From positions 22,437,639 through 22,501,638 of the forward strand of contig NC_069135.1 in the NCBI RefSeq assembly GCF_026914265.1: a DNA stretch of 64,000 bases, given 5' to 3'. The stretch's first letter is position 1, and every line of letters starts with the position of its first letter. Below, piece by piece: positions 1 to 12,377 of the stretch. This DNA is from Mya arenaria. Its lineage: Eukaryota; Mollusca; Bivalvia; Myida; Myidae. The translations under genes were made by a program, and so were the position numbers. Under the pieces are notes generated by a model, which did not search any database, had not been told where the DNA came from, and saw only the letters and a list, made by a program, of their open reading frames with translations.

Positions 1-95
1 ATTTTTCATGTTTTAATAAGCCCGTTTAAAAAACTGGACAAATTATAGTTTTACCTGTGGCGTACGGGAGGGAGCAGTCCAATAAATTGTCTGAT
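1..95 (-). repeat. Terminal fragment of a dispersed repeat (same family as 28601-30135)
   Basis: The first ~95 bases match, in reverse complement, the 3' end of the repeat seen twice in the receptor intron: a CCCGTTTAAAAAACTGGAC block followed by a CGTACGGGAGGG-like GC-rich tract. In the intronic copies the same end reads GTCCAGTTTTTTTAAACGGG. The rest of this copy lies outside the window. Family membership is read directly from this similarity; the class of element is not established. Confidence 0.6.
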
Positions 96-274
96 TAATA
101 ACTTTAAAACCTTTTATCCAATCAGTTAAGCAATATAGAGCCATCTTTGCCCTCTTGTAATGAGATTTAGGATATTTTTTTATGTCATTAGGTGGAACAG
201 TAGTTCACCAGATGGCAACTTTTCTTGTTTGTTTCTTACTCTGAATGTACATGCTATTTTCCCATTTATTTCAG

Positions 275-358
275 GCATTGGTGAAGTGTTGTACAGACTT
301 TGATGATGAGGGACCCACAGAGGCAGAAGTTGATCTCTGGGATGACTGTTGCACGCAG
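275..358 (+). CDS. Candidate internal exon, product not recognised
   Basis: An 84-bp open stretch (28 codons) is bounded by a pyrimidine-rich acceptor (TTTATTTCAG) and a CAG|GTAGAC donor. It encodes an acidic, cysteine-containing peptide that starts ALVKCCTDFDDEG and ends LWDDCCTQ. Codon use looks more gene-like than the flanks, and the length is a multiple of three, so the exon could be skipped without a frame change. No other exon of the same gene is recognised to the right, so the gene would continue to the left of the window or across the repeats. No family could be assigned. Confidence 0.35.
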
Positions 359-824
359 GTAGACAGCTTGTTTACTGCAAAATCTTACAGTAAAAGATGG
401 TTACACAATACATATAGATCCTGTTAATGTAATAGGGGAGCTATTGTGATTGGTGGTTGTTTAGTCATGACAATCAGTTTGTGAAAAGTTGAGAATAACC
501 TATGCAACTGAGGCCACACAAAACCTGCTCCAAATGACTGTCTTCAGGAAATCTAGGTCAAATATGGGGTTCCATGGCATAGGGAGTAAACTCTATCAAT
601 TAGATCAACTATAGAAGAATCTTGTGATCTTATATGAAGTTATAATTTCAAAGTTGCATCAGAAATGATTGTCTGAATGAAATCTAGGTTGAGATTGAAT
701 ATACATTTTGTTAGGTGAAATAGAAGTACACTAGCTAAAATCATTGTAATATCTTATAAGTACAATAGGAACTCCAGAGTTCCATATGTAAGGTGAGCGA
801 TACAGGTCCCTATGGGCTCTCTTG

Positions 825-1482
825 TTTATAATTATACCCCCCAAAACAAAGTTTGGGGGGGTATGCTGGAATCGGTTTGTCCGTCTGTCCGTCTGTCTGT
901 CTGTCCGTCTGTCCGTCCGTTTTTTTTTGTCCAGGATTCATCTTTGTCGTTATTGAACAAATCTTTTTCAAACTTTCAGATATTAATGGCCATGATGTAA
1001 ACTTGCGCCTCTGTGAAATTGGTACGGGTCACATGACCCTGACCAGAGTTATCTCCCCTTGATGTGTTAAAGTAGGCAAAATAAGCCCTGTCCGGGATTC
1101 ATCTTTGTTATTATTCAACAAATCTTTATCAAACTTTCAGAAATTAATGGCCATGTTGTAAACTTTCGCCTCTGTGAATTTGGTACAGGTCACATGACCC
1201 TGACTGGAGTTATCTCCCCTTGATGTGTTAAAGTAGGCAAAATAAGCCCTGTCCGGGATTCATCTTTGTTATTATTCAACAAATCTTTATCAAACTTTCA
1301 GAAATTAATGGCCATGTTGTAAACTTTCGCCTCTGTGAATTTGGTACAGGTCACATGACCCTGACTGGAGTTATCTCCCCTTGTAGGCAAAATTAGCTTT
1401 GTCCGGCCTAACTCCAGGGCAAACAACCTTAAGACATGGAGGGGTGGGGGGTATTCGTTAGCCTATGGCTTACAGTTCTAGT
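825..1482 (+). mobile_element. Pearl-like non-autonomous element A with three 161-bp core units
   Basis: The element opens with a small hairpin of C-run and G-run (ATACCCCCC...GGGGGGGTAT), followed by a GTCC/GTCT tetranucleotide tract (about 878-920). Three tandem core units begin at 929, 1090 and 1251, a spacing of exactly 161 bp. It closes with GGGGTGGGGGGTAT and CTTACAGTTCTAGTT. Tetranucleotide tract plus ~160-bp tandem core matches the architecture of the bivalve 'pearl' family, often grouped with non-autonomous Helitron-like elements. There is no coding capacity. The exact ends are estimates. Confidence 0.65.
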
Positions 1483-3235
1483 TAAAAATTGTCCAGAGCA
1501 CGTATGGCCATTGATTGGCTTAGCAACTTACTAACTTCTATACCCTTCATTCAATTGACTTAATACTTCCCACATTTATTGACAAACATCTTACAATTTA
1601 AGGTTACATTATTAAACACCATTTCATTCTAAATACAAATTATGTCTCCTGATTGTCTAAGGAACTTAGGTTAAAGTTATTGGGCACATTGTGTCGGTTT
1701 AAAGTTAAAGGGCAAGTTGGGATTTCCACCAAGTACTACTAAAACCTTCATTCATTGGACTTAATACTTCATGCAGATGGTAATACTGTTGCGTGCCCGA
1801 TCGACAGTGTTCTTGTTAGTCGCTTTCTAAATGTAGGACCGTTTGCTCTGTGCCGTTTTAACTGGTTTTAAAAGAAAACCCGAAACCAAAAAACACTTTA
1901 CTGTTTATTGCTGCAATCGGTTAAATATAATACCAGTTGAAAGTGTTAAACAACAGCAAATCAAACGACACCCAGAAGCTTAGCAGTTCCAAAAGAAATC
2001 GTACTTATTTCGCTTGTCTTCCACAAAAATGAAGCACAATGGTTAGAGATTAACCGAATGATGAGTCACCACCGACATGTACTGTGTTTTCAACGAAGAT
2101 GAAAGTTTAAGTTTCTTTTCTAATAAAACTACAAAAATCAGTGCTGTATAAGGCAAAAAAAACAACTGGAAATGATTCTTAGCCTTACAGTGTTTAGTAA
2201 ACCATATATAAAAGTTTGTATTAAACTGTTAAGTGAAAATTTAGATGTTTTTCACTAGAAAAATGTCCGAAAATTTACCATGGACTTTACTGTCAGGAAG
2301 ATGGAGCTGGAATGAATCTAAAAAGAATCTTCGACCCGCCAACGGACGCTGAGGTCGATCAAACCAAGTTCGGTCTACCAAAGGTCGACCAAAATTCTTA
2401 ACAAATGATCTTGGAACTCTGTGACCTCGGTCGACCCAAATGACCTTTCTAAGAAAACCAAGATGGCGGCTAGAGTAAATGTAAACAACAAAATAGTTGG
2501 AATTTAGCCTAATGGTTTACTGGTATAAAACAATTAAATGTACCAACTTACATTAAATGTTAATGTTAATCAAAATATGAAAATGGTGGTGATCATTTGA
2601 CAATAATCAATAATTTATAGATGAACTATGACTGAACTCAGAACAGGAGTTCAGGTAAAATAACAACTGCTATGTTTCTTCACAGAATTCTAGCATGCAT
2701 ATAAGTAACAATTAAAAGGAATGGTTAAATGAATACCGGAGTGTCCAGCAAATGAATTTTGCGGCTACAAGACTAGGAAAATGGTGAGGGTTATAAGTTA
2801 AATTTTACAGTCTGCTTGTCATTAATAAACCAGATTTGTATCAATTGCTAAATTGCCCACACCAGTTAAAAACACACAAATTAACGAAAAAATCACAACG
2901 GATATGGTAAGTATCTATTTTGATGTTTAAAAGTCACAATAATACACTAGAAAAGCTGGGGCGCATCAATACCCCCTCGACAGAGAGGCTTAGCTCCTGC
3001 TGCCGTTAAACTTTATAATCACAACTTAGATAAACTTTGAAGAACACAAAAACTTAATAACTGTAGCATACACATTCAATGAGATCAGGTAATAACGTCC
3101 AATGTCCATCAACCCTAGTCACACAACCCAAGTACATTGGGTTAAAATGTTAATTCACTGTTAGAACATCAATTAATAAAAGTCCTCTGTTTTGTTTATA
3201 TATGAATATAACACGTTTTATATTCTTAAAATGTT
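1483..3235. other. Non-coding stretch, no gene recognised
   Basis: AT-rich sequence with no long open frame, no RNA gene recognised and no clear tandem structure. It separates pearl-like element A from the minus-strand Ty3/gypsy fossil. Part of it may belong to that fossil, but no repeat pair that would prove this is visible. Confidence 0.4.
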
Positions 3236-6204
3236 TTAAACTGTCTTAGCAAAAACGACACTTAAAAAAAATTGTTTCGAGTCCATAAAATTTGTTTGGT
3301 TTAGCGTAATCGGTATTCCTGTGCCGGATATGTGGTCCCTGGCCATACCCGCGCAGGTTTCTTTTAGACTAAATAGCCATACCAGTGCCTGGTGGTCAGT
3401 CCTCACCACAAAACGCCTACCGAGCAAGTACTGGCGAAAATATTGGATGAAGAAAACCACTGCCAGAAGCTCTTGCTCCGTAATACAGTAATTACGCTCC
3501 GCTTTATTTGTGGCGCGACTAGCATACGCAATTACTCGCTCCCTTCCTGACTGTATTTGGGACAACACTGCACCTAGTCCAACACCGGATGCGTCAGTGT
3601 CTAGGTAAAAGCTTCCTGCCTCATTCAGAGGGTACCCCATAATATCTGGGCCAATCAGGGCTTGTTTCAGGGCGATAAATGCATCCTCGCAAGCTACTGT
3701 CCATTGGAACGGACGGTCCTTCTTCGTTAGGTCGATCAGAGGCCTCGCTAACTTGGCAAAATCTTTCACGAACCTACGGTAGTAAGACCCTGTTGCCACA
3801 AACTGCTTCACCTGCTTCTGGTTCTCAGGTCGCGGCCACCCTATGATTTTGGCTATGTTAGAGGGGTCGGGCTTTACCCCTTTTGCACTCACAATGTGGC
3901 CCAGGAAGCGAACTTCCGTCTGAAGGAGGTTGCACTTTTCGGGTTTTAACTTTAGGCCGGCCTCCCTGATACGAGAGAGAACCTCTTCTAACCTGCCTAA
4001 ATGTTGTTCGAGATCACTCCCAAACACGACAATATCGTCAATATAGACGAGACACGTTTCCCATTGGAGCCCCTGGAGGACAAGTTCGATAGTTCTCTGA
4101 AACGTACTAGCTGCGTTGTTAAGTCCGAATGGCATTCGGACCATCTCATACTGTCCGAATTTACAGGCGAAGGCGCTCTTTGGGACATCTTCCTTCTTTA
4201 GCGGTATCTGAAAATAACCCGAAGTGAGGTCAAGACTACTGAAATACTGTGAGTCTGCCACCGCATCAAGGCAATCTTGTATGCGCGGCAACGGAAACCC
4301 ATCTGGTTTCACCAGCGCATTAACCCGCCTATAATCCACACATGGCCTAACTGACCCATTTTTCTTGCGTACTAGAACAATTGGACTGGCCCAAGGGGAG
4401 GTGCTTTTCTTAATAACCCCCTTATTAAGAAGGTCTTCAATCGCTTGCTTTTCTTCCTCTGCGTAGGCGAGGGGCACCCGTCTGGGTCGCTGCTTTATGG
4501 GCACCGCGTCTCCTGTATTAATAGAGTGCTCTGCTAAATGGGTTAGGCCAATGTCCCAATCATCTTTAGAAAATGTATCACCAAATTTGGCCAAAATACT
4601 AGCAACAGCCTCCGTTTCTGCAATGCTTTTGCCCTCTGTTGATCTGTTTAGCAGCGAAATTAAGTGGGAGGGGACCTGATTAGATGCTTTAGTGCTATAA
4701 GCCCGTGCCTTGGTTTCTTCAACAGTTGAAGCAGTGTTCACTCGGCGTGCAGCAACATAATTTTCAATCTCTTGTTGATGTTCCACCTGAGAAAGTACTG
4801 TAACTATTCTCTCAATTTTCTCTGCCACGCCTATCTCAGCATCCTGTTTTAATGTCACTTCCGCCGGAAATGGATTAAGGATGCGGATCTTACATGTAGG
4901 AGCATGGTTAAGGTTAACCAACGTTGATGCCATTTGCAGAGGATACCTTTCTTTAAATGCCTCTGTAGGCTCAACTACGTAATCGGCCGCCATGTCTTTA
5001 TCGTCAGCTTCGTACCTCTCGATATAAACATTGACCACCGCCTCTGCTTGGCCAGGTAAAGTCATATCTTCTGCTACCACAACCCGCCTTGTTTTGTCCT
5101 CCTTTCCAATCTGAAACACAGGAATGCTTACACCGTCTAGTACTATCTTGTTACAACTTAATAAGATATCTGCAGGCTGACCGTTACGTCCCTTAAGGAT
5201 GTCATACCCCAGCAGCGCATCGTCCTCGATGTCTGCAACCATAACGTCCTCCACCAGCTGCATAGGACCTAAACGAAGATTAAGCTTTGCCTGTCCAGCC
5301 TCTCTAATTGGCGCTCCTCCAGCACCAACCAGCCTGGCCGTCTTGTCCAGCAACGGGCGGGTCTCCACCTCCAACTGCTCGAACACCCTGGTGGACACTA
5401 TTGTCCGTGACGCCCCAGTATCTGCCGTAAATGTAACAGAATGTCCATTTACAGAGCCCTTCACATACACTCCCTCCGCAAGGGCTTTGGAACTCTGTCT
5501 GCGCACCCACCCATTACTGATACAGGGCTTCCCCTCTGCACTACAAAACACTGGTGTATGGCCGGCAAAACTACTTATTGGGACCTTCCTTTGGCCGCAA
5601 GGGCTGGTCCCTGCCCGTTTAAAGGGACATCGCCATCTGCGCTTGATTCCTTCCGTTGACCGTTTAAATGGCTTCGGTTTCGCTGGTTGATGTTATCCGG
5701 ACATTCACGTGCGTAGTGGCCCTTTTGGTGACACCGGAAGCACTCCACTTCCCGTTTCCTCCCTTTGTTGTCAACAGTCGGCTTTGTCCGCTTACCTTCC
5801 AGATCATCTAAACGTCTCAATATCTGGTTGAGAACTTCTTCACTGGCACTAACTTGCTTGTTCGGCCTTTCAACGGCAGTATCGCCCCCTTTAAAACTAC
5901 TTCCGGTATGCTGCTCTCTTGTGGGTGGCCACTCATCACACGTGGGGTAGCGGTCAGTCGTACGCCGCATCGGTCGCCTTGGTCGTCGGTCATCCTGACT
6001 GCCCCTTGTTTGCAGAAAGGTGGCAACATGATAAACAGCATCATCAACAGTGGTGGGCTCCTTATGAAATTCTACCTCAAAGCGCGCATCGTCGTCTAGC
6101 AGGCCGTCAAGGAACCGGCGCACCAAATCCTCTTCCCTAGTTTTACGGTCTCGGTGGGGGTGAGCTCGGTCATAGAGCATCTTGAGGTCTGCCGCATATG
6201 CCAC
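3236..6204 (-). mobile_element. Ty3/gypsy-family LTR retrotransposon fossil, incomplete
   Basis: Minus-strand remains of a Metaviridae-type element. Recognisable parts in order are a gag C-terminal region with a CCHC zinc knuckle (CFRCHQKGHYARECP), an aspartic protease with a DTGA motif, a reverse transcriptase with a YIDD catalytic box, and an RNase H region with the expected acidic residues. Other parts of a full element, including a pair of LTRs, were not recognised. It is broken, with at least two interruptions or losses relative to a complete member. The long, well-conserved pol region suggests a fairly recent insertion rather than an ancient one. Confidence 0.9.
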
Positions 6205-7171
6205 GCCTTCGGTCTTTTATCAGAGCTTGATTGAGATTTTAGTTTCACAATACGGCCGTCTGACGGAGCACAGTCAAAACATTATTTTGGAAACCGGTTT
6301 GTCGAAGTGTTTGACAGTGACTTGGAGGGAATGTGCTGAATTTTGACCTCTACAAAATTTAGTGCCATTTTACCTTAAATAACCTAAAATATATATTTTT
6401 TTCTTCAGATTCATCAAAGGGGTCACTCATACCAACTATCTAGCATAAATAACTATGAATTACGGCACTTTTACAAAGTCATCTCGATTTGTCTAAATAG
6501 AGTAAAGTGAAACCACTCCAATTTCATCGAAATGTGACAGCTAAGAAAAACATGCCTACTAAAGCACTCAAACGAAAAGTTGCAACAAAAACATGCAGCC
6601 AACATGCAGATAAACCTTCAATCTTTCAATTGCAACCACTATTCTCACCTGAACATTCATCTAGCAGGCGCGTAGGAAGGAAATTGATATTGGGGCCGCG
6701 GAAGGGGTGGGGTGTCCCCTACCATCGAGATTTTTTTCAATTTTCAAGAAAAGTTATCTTTAATTTAAGTCTTCCATTTTAAGCAAAAAGTTGCCTTTCG
6801 ACCTAGCATATATGACGTTATTAATCACGTGGTATACACACACTGTAAATAGTAGTCGATTGAAATTTAGATTAGATTATTGTTTCTTGTCTTGCCGACT
6901 CTAAATAAGTTTGATCATATCTGTTGATGATTAACATTCCTCGTTTTTATCTATCGTATAAAACCTAGATACGTTAAAGTAGAGCACTGTCGTGAGCTAG
7001 GACATTCCATTCGAACACGAATGCTCTGCATGGATGGATTATGCTGATGCATGCATGTTGAGGTTTAATGTGCGTTGAATACTTTGATCAGATTAACCAT
7101 TCACTACGTTTTGATTTGATTCGGGATTGTTTGGATAAGAGTGAGGTTGTACACACAGTGTTGATAAACAA
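6205..7171. other. Non-coding stretch between fossil and element B
   Basis: No gene or RNA is recognised. A 91-codon frame at 6507-6782 has no family resemblance and no splice or promoter context. The last part (about 7020-7170) leads into the terminal C-run of element B. Confidence 0.35.
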
Positions 7172-9272
7172 ATATGTAGTTATGCCCCCCTTCGAAGGAG
7201 AGGGGTATATTGCTTTGCACAGGCATGTCGGTCGGTCCGTCGGTAGACCAAAGCTTGTCCGAGTGATAACTCAACAATTCCTGGACGTATGGTCATCAAA
7301 CTTCACATGAAGGTTGGGCCTGACCAGTAGATGACCCCCTATTGATTTTGGGGGTCATCAGGTCAAAGGTCAAGGTCACAGTGACCTTTAATGGTAAAAT
7401 AATTTTAAAGCTTGTCCGAGTGATAACTCAACAATGCCTGCAACCATGGCCCTCAAACTTGACATGGAGGTTGGGCCTGACCAGTAGATGACCTCTATTG
7501 TTTTTGGGGGTCATCAGGCCAAAGGTCAAGGTCACAGTGACCTTGAATGGTAAAAGGTTGTCCGAGTGATAACGTGACAATGCCTGCACCCATGGCCCTC
7601 AAACTTGACTTGGAGGTTGGGCCTGACCAGTAGCTGACCCCTATTGTTTTTTGGGCTCAATGGGTCAAAAGTCAAGGTCACAGTGACCTTGAATGGTAAA
7701 AGGTTGTTCGAGTGATAACTCAACAATGCCTGCACCCATGGCCCTCAAACTTGACTTGGAGGTTGGGCCTGACCAGTAGATGACCCCTATTGTTTTTTGG
7801 GGGTCATTGGGCCAAAGGTCAAGGTCACAGTGACCTTGAATGGTAAAAGGTTGTCCGATTGATAACTCAACAATGTCTGCACCCATGGCCCTCAAACTTG
7901 ACTTGGAGAATTGGCCTGACCAGGAGATGACCCCTATGGTTTTTGGGGGTTATCTGGCCAAAGGTCAAGGTCACAGTGACCTTGAATGGTAAAAGGTTGT
8001 CCGATTGATTACTCAACAATGCCTGCACCCATGGCCCTCAAACTTGACTTGGAGAATTGGCCTGACCAGGAGATGACCCCTTTGGTTTTTGGGGGTCATC
8101 TGGCCAAAGGTCAAGGTCACAGTGACCTGGAATGGTAAAAGGTTGTCCGAGTGATAACTCGACAATGCCTGCACCCATGGCCCTCAAACTTGACTTGGAG
8201 GTTGGGCCTGGCCAGAAGATGGTCCCTATTGATTTAAGGGGTCATTGGGCCAAAGGTCAAGGTCACAGTGACCTGGAATGGTAAAAGGTTATCCGAGTGA
8301 TAACTTGACAATGGCCCTCAAACTTGATTTGGAGGTTGAGCCTGGCCAGAAGATTGTCCCTATTAATTTTAGGGGTCATTGGGCCAAAGGTCAAGGTCAC
8401 AGTGACCTTGAATGATAAAAGGTTGTCCAAGTGATAACTCAACAATGCCTGCACCCATGGCCCTCAAACTTGACATGGAGGTTGGGCCTGACCAGTAGAT
8501 GACCCCTATTGATTTTAGGGGTCAAAGGTCAAGGTCACAGTGACCTTGAAAGCAAACTCGACAATTCTTGGACCTATTGTCATCAAACTTGACATGAAGG
8601 TTGGGCCTGCCAAGTAGATGACCCCTATCGACTTTGGGGGTCATCAGGCCAAGGTCAATGTCACAGTAACCTTTAATGCAAAAAAGTTAACAAATCTTCC
8701 CCCAATGATATCTCGACAATGCCTGAACCTATGATCATTAAACTTGACATGGATGTTAAACCTGACCAGTAGATCACCCTTATTGATTTTAGGATTCATA
8801 GAGCCAAAGGTCAAGGTCACAGTGATCTTGAATGGTAAAAGGTTGTACGAGTGATAACTCAACAATGCCTGAACCCATGGCCTTCAAACTTGACTTGGAG
8901 TTGCATCTGACTTGTAGATGACCCCTTATGATTTAAGGGGTCATCGGGTCAAAGGTCAAGGTCACAGTGACCTGGAACGAAAAAAACTTGTCTTTTGATA
9001 ACATGACAATGCCTGCACCCATGGCCCTCAAACTTGACTTTAGGTTTCTGGTGACCAGCTAATGACTCTGGATTTTGAGTTCATAGAGTCAAAGGTCAAG
9101 ACGGTCATAACACACTTTATCCTCACACTTTAATGGTCATAATCTTAAAACAGCAACAAATCGGCTGTCATTTCGGTCCATGCATATTTCATTCAATTGT
9201 CCATATAATCTGACAACATGGCGCTCAGGGGGGGGGGGGGGGGGCATAATGTTTGACAAACATCTCTTGTTT
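7172..9272 (+). mobile_element. Pearl-like element B with ~13 tandem ~145-bp units, each bearing an ERE-like palindrome
   Basis: The element starts with GTTATGCCCCCC and ends in a 17-base G run followed by CATAATG, so the two ends form a short inverted repeat. A GGTCGGTCCGTCGGT tetranucleotide tract lies near the start (about 7229-7243). The body is about thirteen tandem units of ~145 bp sharing a CTTGTCCGAGTGATAACTC block and a GGGCCTGACCAGTAGATGACC block, with the later units more diverged. Ten units contain the exact 15-bp palindrome AGGTCACAGTGACCT. The layout is that of the bivalve 'pearl' type. There is no coding capacity; the short minus-strand frames are by-products of the repeat. Confidence 0.7.
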
Positions 9273-11192
9273 AATATTATACTGATCGTTCCAAGGCGGT
9301 ACCTAAAATTCATTGATAAAAAAAACCTAGTTTAAAATATAATGTATGTAGTGTGTTGTTTGTGGAGTTTTGTGTTGTTGTTCCATGTTTCTGCTTTGTG
9401 ATTGTGCATTTTTGTGTTCTGTGTCATTGGCGTTGACCCTGTGCCATCGAACGGGGGTTATATTTAAACTTTCGACTACTGGACTTGTTTCTGTTTCTGT
9501 AGTTTTCCATATAAATATTGATTTGTTTGTTTATAATGATGAATTGACACCACGCCGATGACGATAAGGCTACGCCTACAGTGTCACCTGACCCTTTAGT
9601 AAGGGCCCTCCGACATGAACACAGAAGCAGACGATAATTATACAGACTTTATACTTTAAAATCAAATAAAAAATGCATGGAAAATGGTAAAACATAGCAA
9701 TAAAAGCTGTATAACAGTAAATTAGTTAATTATTATAATTAATTAAATTCATTGCTTGATTCAGATAGAAATAATTTAATGTCTTAACTTTAAAATAATT
9801 AATTTCTAAAAAAACGGAATTTTGTTTCAGTGAAAAGGAAGTCTCTATTGTTAACCTCAAATTTAGGGAAACAAAACCTGTATTAATTTCCTTTACGAAA
9901 GTCAACAAAAAATGACTTGTTTAAATAAAATGGATTTTGTTGTTTATCTTTCTTTCTCCATTAAACATCACCTTTTACACAAGTTTAGTGAATTATTATT
10001 ATTGATAGAACTATCGTTATCGTTCTCTCAATGAATTAATATCCGTATTAAATGAAATGCGAAACTGTTCTTACAAGGAACATACATGTAGGAATTAGAA
10101 GTGATCCTAGACATTATAAATGCACAGGGTTATACATTGATTTGCGTTATTTACGAAGATGATTTTGTTTTATCTATACGTATATACGTTTTGTGACCTT
10201 TAGCTATATGATATTTGATCTTTTATCTAAATTTAATAAAAAAAAAAACGAAAAAGATACGTATATTAGCATATGTATGGTCACATTAAAAATGCATAAT
10301 TTGCATAATTTGAGCAGCAATAAGGAAAATGTCAGTATTATAAATTTCCTTGTCTTTACTATCTCTCAGTTAAAAACAACCTATTTTGTGTTTAAAAGAT
10401 AGAAAACAGAGTTATTACAGTTTTGTTGGTAAGTGCAGATTGTCGGAGGTCATGGCGGATAACAACGAGCAACTGATAAGCTCCGCCTAATCTGGACGCT
10501 GATTGGTCAGACGGGTATCGTCCGGCTAGTTTAACTGACAGGCCGCGTCATGTTGATTGTTATCTCATTAGTGGCACCTAATTATGGTTATTTCTATTTA
10601 ATATAAACATAATTTTAAAAATGCACATTACATAAACGAATCATTGCTTTGTTGTTGTATTTTCTCAATTTTCTTTATTTACTTTTTATTTAAGTATATT
10701 ATTTTCCTCCAATTGTAAATAACAATGTTTTAAACGTGAAAATATCTCAAAAACGCCCTTTGATGAAATGTTATCATTTTATTATTTCCCAACATAAGTC
10801 AATATTTGCAGTTCAATTTAGGGTTCTGTTTACACATACATATTTCGGCCTGTTTAAAATTACATATACAATATTACTGTATGTGATTGAGCTCAGTGGT
10901 CAATGCCTAAGTATCGAAATTTGTAAAAGTAACAACATGAGAACGCTGGTCCTCAAGCGTTGCTCTTAGAACGTTTCAGTTATATTTGTATATGCTCGGA
11001 CCAGTCTGATTTCAAACTGACGAGAATGACAAGGACCAAACATTTCAGTCGGACCGATGTAGACAAAGTCATTTGAAGCCAACAAATCCCGGACCACGCG
11101 CACAACCGTAACTGGGCAAAAACATATTTTTCCCGGTTTCCCATCCTTTCCTATGTTTTGCCCCGACCCTTAAACCCTTTTCTTGCCTTTTT
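9273..11192. other. Non-coding stretch, no gene recognised
   Basis: AT-rich, with many short open frames of up to ~77 codons that lack family resemblance or splice context. A moderately GC-rich patch sits at about 10430-10550. No tRNA fold or tandem repeat was recognised. Confidence 0.4.
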
Positions 11193-11838
11193 ATGCCCCC
11201 ACAAAGTGCCGGCATATAGGGTTGCCCTTGTCCGTACGTACGTCTGTCCGTACGTACGTACGTACGTACGTCCCGAAGATTGTTTCCGATCTAATTCTTG
11301 AAAACCGTTTGTCCAATCCTCACCAAACTTTAAACACATGTTTGTGACCATAATATCACTAAGTTCGATAGTCATGGAAATCGCTTTAGTCATTTAGGAG
11401 TTACGGCCCTTTTTTGCCAAAAATACTTCAAAAATATATGTTTCCAATCTAATTCTTGAAAAGTATGTGTCCAATCCTCACCAAACTTTACATACATGAT
11501 TGTGACCATAATATCTTGATCAAGTTCGATAGCCATGGAAATCGCTTTTGTCATTTAGGAGTTACGGCCCTTTATTTGCAAAAAAAACTTGAAAAATACG
11601 TCCCGAAGATTGTTTCCGATCTAATTCTTGAAAACTGTTTGTCCAATCCTCACCAAACTTTAAACACATGTTTGTGACCATAATATCTTGATCAAGTTCG
11701 ATAGTCATGGAAATCGCTTTAGTCAATTAGGAGTTACGGCCCTTTTTGCCAAAAATACTTCAAAAATCATTATGGCTTATTTTCTGTGACAAAAAAACGA
11801 AGTGGGGGCATCCGTGTCCTATGGACACATTTCTAGTT
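11193..11838 (+). mobile_element. Pearl-like element C with three core units
   Basis: It starts with TTATGCCCCCACAAAG and ends with CGAAGTGGGGGCATCCGTG then CATTTCTAGTT, so ATGCCCCCAC is inverted at the two ends. An ACGT-rich tetranucleotide tract lies at about 11232-11271. Three core units follow, each with a TCCGATCTAATTCTTGAAAA-type block, a GTCCAATCCTCACCAAACTTTA block and GGAGTTACGGCCC. The ending CTAGTT is shared with element A. No coding capacity. Confidence 0.65.
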
Positions 11839-12359
11839 ATATATTTTTTTGTAATCTGTTTATTTTGTTCATGTAAATGTATTTGGCTTTTAACAATACC
11901 AGTGATGCTTATACTGAGTGTTTATATGTTCTCAAACGTACAATTTGTATTTTTGATATAACATAAAACAATCAAGAAACCATTTGCCTAAAAAAGGAGA
12001 AATAAAAAAAGGTTTTCTGACCTACTTACCCATTTTTTAGGGACCTGAAACCGGACTATCATTAAACGTATATTTCGTAGTCAGACAGTAACTGTGAAAA
12101 CAATACACTTAAGTGTGTAACCATACATATACGGTATAATTAGTCATATTTGTAAAGTTGCTACTTTGGATTTGGCAAAACCCATAAGTAGATACGGGTA
12201 ATAATAAGTGTGGTTCATTATAATTTCACTCAGCCTAACATATATATTAAACTAACTTCAGCATATAAAGTGATATGATCTATCAATGTAAGATTAATTG
12301 ATGATGACCTGGATAAATATGATACGGACATAATGGGTTAAATTGCAATCCCTTTTCAG
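11839..12359. other. Upstream flank of the AKAP7-like gene
   Basis: Non-coding, AT-rich. It ends in a good acceptor (CCCTTTTCAG, ending at 12359) 18 bases before the ATG of the AKAP7-like gene. The first coding exon is therefore probably preceded by a 5'-UTR intron, and the promoter would lie further left. No TATA box is assigned. Confidence 0.4.
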
Positions 12360-12377
12360 GAATAAATTCAAGCTGTG

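Noticed and set aside
6507-6782. 91-codon plus-strand frame
   Set aside because: No domain, no splice sites and biased composition; it sits between two transposable elements.
7532-8865. Minus-strand frames of 63-76 codons in element B
   Set aside because: They repeat the same translated tandem unit with no start context or family resemblance; they are shadows of the repeat.
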